From: a bacterium
GTDB lineage: Bacteria; Dependentiae; Babeliae; Babeliales; RVW-14
Length of the DNA stretch: 17,429 nucleotides
Direction: 5' to 3'
Assembly: GCA_010027825.1 (NCBI GenBank)
Contig: RGUK01000020.1
Location: forward strand, 1 to 17,429
The notes below the pieces were generated by a model. That model searched no databases, was not told the DNA's origin, and saw only the letters and a program-made list of their open reading frames with translations. The position numbers and the translations under genes are program-made. Shown here piece after piece: positions 1 to 7,624 of the stretch. Within the stretch, counting starts at the first letter, position 1, and each line of letters starts with the position of its first letter.

Positions 1-17
1 CAGGTTTGGCACAGGGG

Positions 18-23
18 TATAAT
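18..23 (+). promoter_or_regulatory. possible -10 element upstream of terminase
   Basis: A perfect TATAAT hexamer lies 8 bases before the first ATG of the small terminase gene. Any -35 element would fall outside the window. If it is used, transcription would begin almost at the ATG and give a nearly leaderless mRNA. No clear Shine-Dalgarno sequence is visible before this ATG, which fits but does not prove that reading. Chance occurrence is possible. Confidence 0.25.
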
Positions 24-31
24 GTTCAGCT

Positions 32-457
32 ATGGGTAAACGTGGTCCCAAAAGTGTGAAGAAAAAAGGATTGCCCGCGCAGGGTAATATCCCCGATCCA
101 CCTAAATGGCTCGATGGTGTGGGTCTTGTGGAGTGGATTCGGGTGCGTGATTTGCTGCAGTCTCGCGGACTCCTTAGTGCGGAAGACTGGGCGATCCTTA
201 ATGTCTACGGCGGTTCGATTCAGATGATGGACCGTGCCGCATGCGTTCTAGCGGAGCACGGGATAACATCCATAGCGAAAAATGGGATGGAAATACAGCA
301 CTCAGCCGTGGGGACCTTCAATAAAGCCGGCGAGCAAATGATTCGTGTAGCGGCGAGGCTCGGATTGTCTCCCGCAGATCGTGCATCAATGACGGCACCA
401 GATAACAGCACGGAGGCAAATGGGAAGGGCGCGAGGTTCTTCAAGGTCGTCCGATAG
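32..457 (+). CDS. terS: terminase small subunit, P27 family
   Basis: This 141-residue protein is the probable DNA-recognition subunit of the packaging motor, which binds the phage DNA and hands it to the large terminase at the portal. The start MGKRGPKSVKKKG followed by a proline-rich IPDPPKWL segment and the pattern W..VRDLL...GLLS.ED.A.L..Y is typical of P27-type small terminases, as is the ending GLSPADRA... with a short basic tail. The length is usual for the family. It lies 19 bases ahead of the large terminase start, which is the standard gene order. The assignment rests on pattern recognition and position. Confidence 0.85.
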   Translation: MGKRGPKSVKKKGLPAQGNIPDPPKWLDGVGLVEWIRVRDLLQSRGLLSAEDWAILNVYGGSIQMMDRAACVLAEHGITSIAKNGMEIQHSAVGTFNKAGEQMIRVAARLGLSPADRASMTAPDNSTEANGKGARFFKVVR

Positions 458-476
458 CTCACGGCTGGCGGGCGTT

Positions 477-2075
477 ATGAAAATCTTACCCAGCTACGAC
501 CCGTGGCGAGGAGCGGTTGACTACGTATTCGACGAACCTACCGCACGTCGCGCCATCTCATTCTTCAGCGACATGCTCACTCACGTCGAAGGGCGATGGG
601 CCGGCAACCCGTTCAAGCCTGAGTCGTGGCAGCAGGCGATTATCGGCAACCTGTTTGGCTGGCGACACAAGCGAACAGGGGTTCGGCGATATCGCGAAGC
701 GTTTGTCTACGTCCCACGCAAGAACGGCAAGACTAATCTCATTGGCGGTACGATCAACTACATCTTCCACTGCGACAACGAGCCAGGGGCACAGATATAC
801 CTAGCGGCTGCTGAACGCGATCAGGCTTCTTTGTGCTTCAATATTGCGGCGCAGATGAATTACGCAAACAGCGAACTTCTTAACCGTTGCGATATCTACC
901 CAGGTCGCAAACAGATCGTAATGAAGTCGCACCTGTGCAGCGGCAAGCAGAGCGAAATCAAAGCAATCTCTGCGGACGCAAACACCAAGCACGGATTCAA
1001 TATTCACGCAGCCGTGATCGACGAATTACACGCGCAGCCCAACCGCGATCTTGTAGACGTACTACAGACGGGCACTGTTTCTCGCGTGCAGCCGATTATT
1101 TTTCACGTAACAACCGCAGACTTTGATAGACCGAGTATTTGCAATGAGAAACATGATTACGCTTGCAAAGTTCGTGATGGCATTATTGACGATCCTAGTT
1201 TTCTCCCTGCAATATGGGAAGCAACCATAAACGACGATTGGAAGCACCCGGACACTTGGAGGAAAGCCAACCCCAACTTTGACGTATCCATTCCGTTTGA
1301 GTACATGCAGCGCGAATGCCAGAAAGCTCAGGATTCCCCAGCGTACGAAAATACATTCAAGCGGCTCCATCTCAACATCAAGACACAGCAAGACGTGCGC
1401 TGGCTGTCGATGGATCGTTGGGATAAATCCGATGCGGAACTTCCCGTACTGGATGGCAAGCCGTGCATTGCGGGGCTGGACCTTGCCTCCACTTCCGACT
1501 TGTCTGCACTCGTGCTATTCTTCCCCAGCGACTCAGGACCACACTATGTTGTACCCCACTTCTGGCTTCCGATGGACACAGCCACGAAACGAGATCGCGA
1601 GGATCGTGTTCCTTACCTGCAATGGATCAATCAAGGATTTTTGCGAAAGACTGATGGGAATGTGACAGACTACGACATCATTCGTCGGGACGTTAATGAA
1701 CTCCGCAAAAAGTACAACATCAAAGAGATTGCCTTTGACCCTTGGAACGCCACCCAGCTTGCCAACCAATTGTCGCAGGATGGCTTCGAGCTGGTGAAGT
1801 ATGGCCAGTCGATGGCGAACATGAACGAACCATCCAAGAGACTAGAGAAGCTCATCGGCGCTCAGTCCATTGCGTTTGGTCGCAATCCTGTACTTAGGTG
1901 GATGGCGTCCAATGTAACGGTAATGCAAAGCTCCGATGGTCATATTAGACCAGACAAAAAGAAGTCCACCGAAAAGATCGATGGCATCGTGGCTCTTATT
2001 ATGGCTATCGGTCGTTGGATCGTTTCCCAAGACACTACCAGCGTCTACCAGAAGCGGGGGATCATTACGCTATGA
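477..2075 (+). CDS. terL: terminase large subunit
   Basis: This is the ATPase and nuclease that pumps DNA into the prohead and cuts it. From the chosen start (532 residues) I see the modified Walker A PRKNGKT (residues 80-86), Walker B with catalytic glutamate AAVIDELH (178-185), a coupling-type motif HVTTAD (210-215), and the RNase H-like nuclease acidic residues in GLDLASTSD (333-341), AFDPWNA (419-425) and KIDGIVALIMA (500-510). All key residues are present, so it should be active. An in-frame ATG at 420 would overlap the small terminase and add 19 low-complexity residues (GSSRSSDSS). The ATG at 477, preceded by a GGCGGG stretch and 19 bases after the upstream stop, is more likely. Belongs to the Terminase_1 (YmfN-like) group. 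Confidence 0.95.
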   Translation: MKILPSYDPWRGAVDYVFDEPTARRAISFFSDMLTHVEGRWAGNPFKPESWQQAIIGNLFGWRHKRTGVRRYREAFVYVPRKNGKTNLIGGTINYIFHCDNEPGAQIYLAAAERDQASLCFNIAAQMNYANSELLNRCDIYPGRKQIVMKSHLCSGKQSEIKAISADANTKHGFNIHAAVIDELHAQPNRDLVDVLQTGTVSRVQPIIFHVTTADFDRPSICNEKHDYACKVRDGIIDDPSFLPAIWEATINDDWKHPDTWRKANPNFDVSIPFEYMQRECQKAQDSPAYENTFKRLHLNIKTQQDVRWLSMDRWDKSDAELPVLDGKPCIAGLDLASTSDLSALVLFFPSDSGPHYVVPHFWLPMDTATKRDREDRVPYLQWINQGFLRKTDGNVTDYDIIRRDVNELRKKYNIKEIAFDPWNATQLANQLSQDGFELVKYGQSMANMNEPSKRLEKLIGAQSIAFGRNPVLRWMASNVTVMQSSDGHIRPDKKKSTEKIDGIVALIMAIGRWIVSQDTTSVYQKRGIITL

Positions 2076-3703
2076 GCACGGCACAGCCCAAGCGATCGCG
2101 CTCGAAGAAAACCTCCGCACGGTCGTACGGCGGGTGGGGTGCTTTGGTTAATGCAACAGCGGGCACCGAGGCGAATATCCGTATCGACGAGCAAACCGCA
2201 ATGACATGCTCGGCGGTGTATGCGTCGGTACGGCTGCTGTCTGAAACGATTGGATCTCTACCGCTTGTGGTCTATGAGCGGCAAATGGACGGTAAGCGAC
2301 GTGCTGATGATAACGCGGTGTATCGCGTGTTGCACGACACCCCAAACCCGTTCATGTCTGCGATGGTATTCCGCGAAACAATGATGTGCCACGTGCTTTT
2401 GTGGGGCAACGCCTACGCTGAAATTATTGTAGACGGCTTGGGCGTGCCGCAGGCTTTGTACCTCGTCGAGCCATGGAGGGTAAAGCCAGAGATTCGGCGT
2501 GGTGAGTTGGTGTACGTGGTGCGCGTGGGTGTGTCGGAAGATGGGCGAGTACAGCAAGAGCGTGTCATTAGTTCTGCCGATATGCTCCACATTCCAGGGC
2601 TGGGGTTCAATGGGCTTGTTGGTCAATCCGTGATTGGTTGGGCAAAGGAGACGATTGCAGTATCCATCGCGGCTGATCGGTTTGGCTCATCGTTCTTCGG
2701 CAAGTCCGCTCGACCTTCTGGAGTTCTCCAACACCCAGGCCAGCTCGACGACGAAGGGGCACGGCGTCTCCGCGATTCGTGGCAGACAACCTATGGCGGA
2801 AGTGGAAACGTCGGCAAGGTAGCTGTTCTCGAAGAGGGTATGACCTTTAACCCGATTTCGATTCCACCCGAAGATGCTCAGTTTTTGGAGACGCGGCAAT
2901 TCCAGGTCACTGAGATTGCTCGATGGTTCCGAGTTCCTCCGCACATGATTGGCGATCTGTCGCGGGCGACCTTCAGCAACATCGAGCACCAGGGCATCGA
3001 CTTCGTCGTTCACTCGGTTCGCCCGTGGTTGGTCAGGTTGGAGCAAGAATTCAACCGCAAGCTATTCACGCAAGGACCATTCTTTTGCGAGCATCTTGTT
3101 GACGGCTTGTTGCGTGGCGACATCGCCAGCCGCTACAACGCCTACGCGATTGGTCGTAACTGGGGATGGCTGTCGGCGGACGACGTGCGGCGGATGGAGA
3201 ACCTTAACCCGCTCCCGGACGGCCAGGGCGAAAGCTATCTCATTCCAACCAACATGATGAGGGCTAATCAACCTGCACCAGAAACACCACCACAAGAGCA
3301 GCCGCCAGCCGCAACACCTGCTGCACGTTCCGCCCATCGCGAAGCTATTCGCGACGCCGCACAGCGGATGGTGGCCATTGAAAACAACTCGATGCGCCGG
3401 CAAGCTCCCAAGGGCGTGGCGGCGTTTCGAGTCTGGGCCGATGGCTTCTTTGATAAGCAGGCTAACCGAATGTCGCAGGCGTTGACACCTTCGACGCGGG
3501 CTTACATGGAAAGCGTTGGCGACGATCGAGACACCGACGGAATCATTGCTGGAATCATCACGCGGCACCTTTCAGATTTGAGAATTCAACTAGCAGATGC
3601 TCAGGCATCTGACTCAGATTTGGCGAGCGTGATCGATAGCCTTGCGGCGCGTCGTGAATCGGATGTGGTCGAAAAACTCGTCTCTCAATTGATGGAGGTG
3701 TAA
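2072..3703 (+). CDS. portal protein, HK97 family
   Basis: The dodecameric portal forms the DNA entry and exit channel at one capsid vertex. Typical family segments are SAVYASVRLLSETIGSLPLVVYER (48-70), LLWGNAYAEI (109-118), ARWFRVPPHMIGD (283-295) and ATFSNIEHQGIDFVVHSVRPWL (299-320). The start is set by the ATGA overlap with the large terminase stop (2072-2075); an upstream in-frame start at 2015 would run inside the terminase. The protein is 543 residues, longer than many relatives: after the core (to about 395) comes a Pro/Gln/Ala-rich linker (400-418) and a predicted helical tail of about 125 residues whose role I cannot tell. It is followed after one base by the protease gene, the standard order. 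Confidence 0.95.
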   Translation: MSTAQPKRSRSKKTSARSYGGWGALVNATAGTEANIRIDEQTAMTCSAVYASVRLLSETIGSLPLVVYERQMDGKRRADDNAVYRVLHDTPNPFMSAMVFRETMMCHVLLWGNAYAEIIVDGLGVPQALYLVEPWRVKPEIRRGELVYVVRVGVSEDGRVQQERVISSADMLHIPGLGFNGLVGQSVIGWAKETIAVSIAADRFGSSFFGKSARPSGVLQHPGQLDDEGARRLRDSWQTTYGGSGNVGKVAVLEEGMTFNPISIPPEDAQFLETRQFQVTEIARWFRVPPHMIGDLSRATFSNIEHQGIDFVVHSVRPWLVRLEQEFNRKLFTQGPFFCEHLVDGLLRGDIASRYNAYAIGRNWGWLSADDVRRMENLNPLPDGQGESYLIPTNMMRANQPAPETPPQEQPPAATPAARSAHREAIRDAAQRMVAIENNSMRRQAPKGVAAFRVWADGFFDKQANRMSQALTPSTRAYMESVGDDRDTDGIIAGIITRHLSDLRIQLADAQASDSDLASVIDSLAARRESDVVEKLVSQLMEV

Positions 3704-3704
3704 C

Positions 3705-4298
3705 GTGGATATCGACAAGAGACTAATTGAAGGTGACATTGAACTTCGGGAAGAGGGCGGCAAACGCACCGTAACCGGCTATGCAGCCGTCTTCAATTCG
3801 TTCTCAAAGGATCTTGGGGGGTGGAGGGAAGTCATTAAAAAGGGGGCGTTTACTGAAGCCTTAGCCAGTGGCGGTGAGGTTCGAGCATTTTTCAACCACG
3901 AACCAAATATGCTACTTGGTTCCACTGTCGCTGGCACGGTTCGGCTAACAGAAAATCAGCGCGGGCTGAAATATGAGATCGATTTGCCGGACACGTCCTA
4001 CGCTCGCGATCTCGCGGAACTGATCAATCGGAAAGACGTTCGCGGGTCATCGTTCGCTTTTCAGGCAACAGACGAAGACTGGCGAGAAAACGGGCGACTC
4101 CGCGAAGTTCGCTCAGTTATTTTGCATGATGTTTCCATTGTCACCAATCCAGCGTACGAAGCGGCGCAAGTGGTCTCGATGCGATCAATGGAATCTCACA
4201 AAGCAGAGGTCGAAAAAGCCAAAGCCCAACACGACCACCTTGAGTTGGAGATTTATCTAATGAAGCAGAAAGGATTTACTCCAAAATTCTTGACGTAA
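3705..4298 (+). CDS. HK97-type prohead protease (S78 family)
   Basis: This 197-residue serine protease is expected to be packaged in the prohead and to remove the scaffolding delta domain of the capsid protein during maturation. Features seen are the opening VTGYAAVFNSFS (23-34), the probable catalytic histidine in FFNHEP (His65), the probable catalytic serine in RGSSFAF (113-119), and VTNPAYE (146-152). It starts at GTG 3705, preceded by GGAGGTG at 3694-3700, one base after the portal stop. Its usual substrate, the major capsid protein, is the next gene, but separated by a 173-base structured gap rather than the tight spacing used elsewhere in this operon. Confidence 0.93.
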   Translation: MDIDKRLIEGDIELREEGGKRTVTGYAAVFNSFSKDLGGWREVIKKGAFTEALASGGEVRAFFNHEPNMLLGSTVAGTVRLTENQRGLKYEIDLPDTSYARDLAELINRKDVRGSSFAFQATDEDWRENGRLREVRSVILHDVSIVTNPAYEAAQVVSMRSMESHKAEVEKAKAQHDHLELEIYLMKQKGFTPKFLT

Positions 4299-4318
4299 CA
4301 AAATATTCAAGATAGCAT
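4290..4318 (+). promoter_or_regulatory. candidate promoter for the capsid gene
   Basis: TTGACG (4290-4295) and TAGCAT (4313-4318) are separated by 17 bases, giving 5/6 and 4/6 matches to the sigma70 consensus. Transcription would start near 4325, at the foot of the first leader hairpin. The -35 overlaps the last codons of the protease gene. Its position directly before a long structured leader makes it more interesting than its moderate score, but it is only a candidate. Confidence 0.3.
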
Positions 4319-4471
4319 CTTAAGAGCGGCCAGCCTTTGTTGGTTGCTCACAATTTAACCAGTCATCACGCCGTTGCGTGTCGAGTCTGGCGGATGTTTC
4401 AACGAAACAACCGTCGGGAGGATACGCACCGGCGTTTGGCGTCTATCTCCCGACATCAACGGGAGATACAC
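4299..4471 (+). ncRNA. structured leader RNA of the capsid gene
   Basis: This 173-base gap between protease and capsid genes folds, by manual base pairing, into three consecutive hairpins. P1 is 4324-4349 (11 bp including GU pairs, loop CTTT). P2 is 4368-4435 (about 28 bp in four helices: 4368-4373/4430-4435, 4375-4382/4421-4428, 4386-4393/4411-4418, 4395-4400/4404-4409). P3 is 4444-4452/4460-4468 (9 perfect bp, 7-base loop), and it contains the GGGAGA ribosome-binding site of the capsid gene. A rival helix, 4413-4424 with 4444-4454 (11 bp, one bulged G), shares a strand with both P2 and P3 and would free the site. This is the 1:2, 2:3, 3:4 layout of attenuator-like switches. A short hairpin 4309-4313/4317-4321 is also possible. 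What senses or binds it is unknown. Confidence 0.6.
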
Positions 4472-5842
4472 ATGCCGAGCATGAAGGAAATGGCGGAGGA
4501 GCGAGTTAAGCTCCTTACCGATCTGGAAAAGAAGCTGGAAGCGGCCAAGGCCGAAACTCGCAAATTCAACGACGACGAAAACAAGCTCATCGTTGAAACC
4601 AAAACCAAAGTTGCCGATCTCGATCAAAAGATTGCCGATCTAAGCAAGGTCGAGGAATCGCTTGCCGAAGTTCGCAATCTCCAACAATCCGCGCCCAAGA
4701 TCATGACCGAATCCCGCACGCAGACCGGCGCGATCGAAACGGCACCAGGCGAGAAACGGGACCGGATTCCGGCCAACGTTATTCAACGTCGGCACATCAA
4801 AGGCTTTGACGGCCCGGACGCCAACTACCGCGCGTATCGCGCTGGCCAGTGGGTTTTGGCGGCTTTGTTTGGTCGGGAAGATTCCCGGCAGTGGTGCAAA
4901 GACAACGGCGTCGAGCTTCGCGCGCTGTCCAGCAACAACAACTACCTGGGCGGCTATGCTGTCGTTCCCGAGTTTTCCACCGCGATCATCGACCTTCGTG
5001 AGCAATACGGCGTCTTCCGTCGCGAGTCTCGCGTTGTGCCGATGAACAGCGATACGTTGCTGATTCCCCGACGTGATGGCGGATTGACCGCGTATTTCGT
5101 CTCGGAGAATTCGCAGATCACCGACAGCGATAAGGCGTGGTCTCAAGTCCAGTTGACCGCGAAGAAGCTCGGCACGCTTACGCGATGGCCAAGCGAGCTG
5201 AACGACGACGCGGTTATCAATATCGCTGCGGATCTCGCATCGGAAATCGCGTGGGCATTTGCTCTCCGCGAAGATCAGTGCGGATTCCTTGGGGACGGCA
5301 CCAGCACGTATGGTGGCGTGTTCGGCGTGGTTCCAAAGATCGATGATGGAACGCATACCGCATCGATTGCTACCGCTGACGTTGGTGATACCAGCTTTGC
5401 TTCACTTGATCTCGACGACTTCCATCGAGCAGTTGGCGTACTGCCGCTGTACGCTCGCGCTAACGCGAAGTGGTACATTTCGAGCGCTGGATTCTCCGCA
5501 TCCATGGAGCGGTTGGCGTACGCGGCTGGCGGTAACACCAAGTCGGAGATTGCTGGCGGGTCCACCCTGTCGTTCCTCGGTTATCCGGTCGTTCTCTCCC
5601 AGGTGCTTAACTCGACGCTCACCACCCAGACTAGCACCGTGCTGGCTTTGTTTGGTGATCTGCGTCTTGCCACCACCTTCGGCGATCGGTCGGGCGTCAT
5701 GGTCGAAACGTCGCGTGACCGTTACTTCGAGTTCGATCAACTCGCCATTCGCGGTATCGAGCGATTCGACGTTATCGCGAATGACCTTGGCACCAACAGT
5801 GTGGCAGGTCCGATGGTTGCAGTGAAGACGGCGGCCAGCTAA
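4472..5842 (+). CDS. major capsid protein, HK97 fold
   Basis: This is the main shell protein. From ATG 4472 it has 456 residues. Residues 1-75 are charged and helical, a predicted coiled-coil scaffolding (delta) domain, followed by a flexible stretch around 75-105 where the protease would cut. The shell domain opens with LSSNNNYLGGYAVVPEFS (152-169), the usual signature after the cleavage region, and continues with a typical TLLIPRRDGG and late EFDQLAIRGIERFDV segment. The frame stays open upstream to a TTG at 4337, but those 45 codons encode unlikely protein and coincide with the structured leader. ATG 4472 has GGGAGA five bases upstream, sitting in hairpin P3, so translation is probably regulated by RNA structure. 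Confidence 0.94.
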   Translation: MPSMKEMAEERVKLLTDLEKKLEAAKAETRKFNDDENKLIVETKTKVADLDQKIADLSKVEESLAEVRNLQQSAPKIMTESRTQTGAIETAPGEKRDRIPANVIQRRHIKGFDGPDANYRAYRAGQWVLAALFGREDSRQWCKDNGVELRALSSNNNYLGGYAVVPEFSTAIIDLREQYGVFRRESRVVPMNSDTLLIPRRDGGLTAYFVSENSQITDSDKAWSQVQLTAKKLGTLTRWPSELNDDAVINIAADLASEIAWAFALREDQCGFLGDGTSTYGGVFGVVPKIDDGTHTASIATADVGDTSFASLDLDDFHRAVGVLPLYARANAKWYISSAGFSASMERLAYAAGGNTKSEIAGGSTLSFLGYPVVLSQVLNSTLTTQTSTVLALFGDLRLATTFGDRSGVMVETSRDRYFEFDQLAIRGIERFDVIANDLGTNSVAGPMVAVKTAAS

Positions 5843-5869
5843 CCCACAAGATCAAAGGAGATTTGACAC

Positions 5870-6313
5870 ATGATTGCAGCACAGGCAGAACGGGTAAGCA
5901 TGCCGCTTGCCCCCCAGAACGTAACGCAGGGTGCGACGGCAACAGCCAACATCGACACCCGAGGCGCAAAGTACGCTTCCATCAGCGTACAGCTTGGAAG
6001 CAACACGAATGCCGCTACGTCGGTCAACAATGTCACACTGGCTCTTAGTCAGAGCGACACCACCAACGCAACGACGTTCGCCACAGTTGTTTCAAACGTG
6101 ACCGTATCTGGTACCGCAACCGCACTGTACGAGTACAAGGTGGATTTGCGTGGCAAGTCTCGATACCTGCGGCTGGCGGTGACGCCCGGCACCACCACCA
6201 ATGATGCCCGCATCATTTGTGCGAATGCTCGTCTGTCGCGGCTGGATGAAAATCCGGGCACCGTCGCAAGCACCACCAACGGCTTCGCGCCGGCTGGGCA
6301 GGTCATTGCCTAA
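5870..6313 (+). CDS. probable capsid decoration/cement protein
   Basis: This 147-residue Ala/Thr/Asn-rich protein follows the capsid gene, with AAAGGAG (5854-5860) ten bases before the ATG. It has no charged helical regions and reads as repeated short beta strands (for example ATATANIDTRGAKYASISVQL and YLRLAVTP), a composition common in small capsid cement or decoration proteins such as the Bbp16-like group. Its place right after the capsid gene supports this. It has no signal peptide or membrane segment. Its stop overlaps the next start (TAATG), so the glycosyltransferase downstream is translationally coupled to it. It might instead be a head fibre; no diagnostic motif separates these. Confidence 0.5.
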   Translation: MIAAQAERVSMPLAPQNVTQGATATANIDTRGAKYASISVQLGSNTNAATSVNNVTLALSQSDTTNATTFATVVSNVTVSGTATALYEYKVDLRGKSRYLRLAVTPGTTTNDARIICANARLSRLDENPGTVASTTNGFAPAGQVIA

Positions 6314-6957
6314 TGTCCCTACGCGGTGTGCTCTACATCGTATGGGGTGAAGCGGAAGGTTTGCTGCACCGGTCAATTGATTCGGTGCGGCAAACCAACC
6401 CTGCCTTGCCAATCAAAGTGGAGTGGGTTCCCAAGGAATCCAACCTACTCGTAAAATCCAAGATGGATCGGTGGAGCCCGTTTGACACAACGCTCTATCT
6501 GGATGCGGACACGGTGGTTATGGGCGATCTGTCGTACGGTTTTGAATCCGCTGAGCGTCATGGACTGTCGTGCTGTATTTGTGAATGCCCGCACGCGAAA
6601 AGATACAAGCAAATGCCGGCAACCGTTGAGTACAACACCGGCGTAATGTTCTGGAAGAAATCGAAGCAAACCACCGAACTATTCGAGCACTGGCAGCGAT
6701 CGTGCGAACTGGACTCGTCAATTGAGTGGTTTGATCCAGATGGTACCCATCGGCGGATGGAAACAAACGACCAGGGTCCATTTTCTCGGGCTGTTTATGA
6801 GACTGGATTTAATCCGCATGTGCTGCCGATCAACTGGAATTTCCGTCATCGGTGGCATAAGTCGTGGTTTGGGTCCATCAAGATCTGGCACGACTATGAC
6901 GATCCACGCGGCCAATTAACTGAACGTCACCCAATGGAGTTCTTCATCAGTGGCTAG
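6313..6957 (+). CDS. glycosyltransferase, GT-A fold, GT8-like
   Basis: This is a putative sugar transferase using a nucleotide sugar and a divalent metal. Motifs seen are LYLDADTVV (61-69) with the DxD metal-binding triad Asp64-Ala-Asp66, EYNTGVMFWK (106-115), NDQGPF (152-157), LPINWNFRH (171-179), and a late His in IKIWHDYDD (189-197). These follow the order of the GT8-like nucleotide-diphospho-sugar transferase superfamily, although at 214 residues it is compact. It has no membrane segment, so it should be cytoplasmic. It overlaps the decoration gene by one base and the next transferase by eight, so it is embedded in the head operon rather than loosely inserted. The acceptor could be a virion protein or a host surface or DNA sugar; the sequence does not say. 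Confidence 0.75.
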   Translation: MSLRGVLYIVWGEAEGLLHRSIDSVRQTNPALPIKVEWVPKESNLLVKSKMDRWSPFDTTLYLDADTVVMGDLSYGFESAERHGLSCCICECPHAKRYKQMPATVEYNTGVMFWKKSKQTTELFEHWQRSCELDSSIEWFDPDGTHRRMETNDQGPFSRAVYETGFNPHVLPINWNFRHRWHKSWFGSIKIWHDYDDPRGQLTERHPMEFFISG

Positions 6958-7624
6958 TGCAACGATTGCAGCCGTGGCAAGCATCCCCCGCATCGGGTGG
7001 AATGATTTTTGGGGTGGAGCATTTGAGGCTCTATCTCATCGCGGCATCCCGCTTCGTCGGCACAGTGGGGCGTACTGGGAACAGGGGATGCAATCTATGT
7101 TTGCGGATTGCATTCGTGATGGTGTCGATTGGATTCTGACGCTGGACTACGACTCGACTTTCACGGCTGACCAGCTTGACCGAATGCTATGGTGGTTCGG
7201 GAATAACGAGCACATGGACGCACTGGCCCCGCTACAGATCGGACGCGGGCGAGAGGCCCCGCTATTCTCGAAGCGTGGGTGTAGTGAATTGACCTTCGAG
7301 ACAAGCAAGCCATTCCGGGTTGACTCGGCACACTTTGGATTGACGCTCATTCGTGCGAGCAAGCTGGCTCACATGGAAAAGCCTTGGTTTTGGTCACAGC
7401 CTGGGGCGGATGGATCTTGGGGAGATGATCGCATCGATGCAGATATCTACTTCTGGAACAAGTGGTACGAGGCAGGTAATGCGGTCTATGTCGCTCCCGA
7501 TGTTCGCATTGGTCATTTGCAGGTCATGGTTAGCGACTATGACGCAAACTTCGCACCGCGACATAGCTACGTGAACAAATGGCTTAAGGAGGTGTCGAGT
7601 GCCAAAGACGTACCAAGTGATTAG
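6950..7624 (+). CDS. second glycosyltransferase-like protein, GT2-type
   Basis: This 224-residue protein starts at GTG 6950, overlapping the previous gene by eight bases, with GGAG about ten bases upstream. WILTLDYDSTF (61-71) gives a DxD-type motif (Asp66-Tyr-Asp68). SAHFGLTLIRASKL (126-139), DDRIDADIYFWNKWYEAG (159-176) and VRIGHL (185-190) match the later GT2-family pattern in which an acidic residue near D.DI.FW acts as base and a histidine closes the site. It has no membrane helices. Pairing with the GT8-like gene suggests the two act in sequence, adding two different sugars to one acceptor. The N-terminal nucleotide-binding strand is not sharply recognisable, so the family call is less certain than for its neighbour. 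Confidence 0.65.
   Translation: MASATIAAVASIPRIGWNDFWGGAFEALSHRGIPLRRHSGAYWEQGMQSMFADCIRDGVDWILTLDYDSTFTADQLDRMLWWFGNNEHMDALAPLQIGRGREAPLFSKRGCSELTFETSKPFRVDSAHFGLTLIRASKLAHMEKPWFWSQPGADGSWGDDRIDADIYFWNKWYEAGNAVYVAPDVRIGHLQVMVSDYDANFAPRHSYVNKWLKEVSSAKDVPSD

Noticed and set aside
6..23. TTGGCA and TATAAT as a complete promoter before the small terminase
   Set aside because: The two hexamers are only six bases apart, so they cannot act as a -35/-10 pair; only the -10 is kept as a weak candidate.
420..476. Earlier start for the large terminase at ATG 420
   Set aside because: It lies inside the small terminase gene and adds a low-complexity Ser/Arg stretch not typical of the family.
2015..2071. 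Earlier start for the portal protein at 2015
   Set aside because: It lies inside the terminase gene; the ATGA overlap at 2072 is the standard coupling.
4337..4471. N-terminal extension of the capsid protein starting at TTG 4337
   Set aside because: The 45 extra codons give an implausible His/Arg-rich sequence, coincide with paired RNA segments, and the ATG at 4472 has its own well-placed ribosome-binding site.
4640..5825. Long open frames within the capsid gene on both strands (238 and 188 codons)
   Set aside because: They are shadow frames created by the codon bias of the capsid gene; no ribosome-binding sites or protein-like features.
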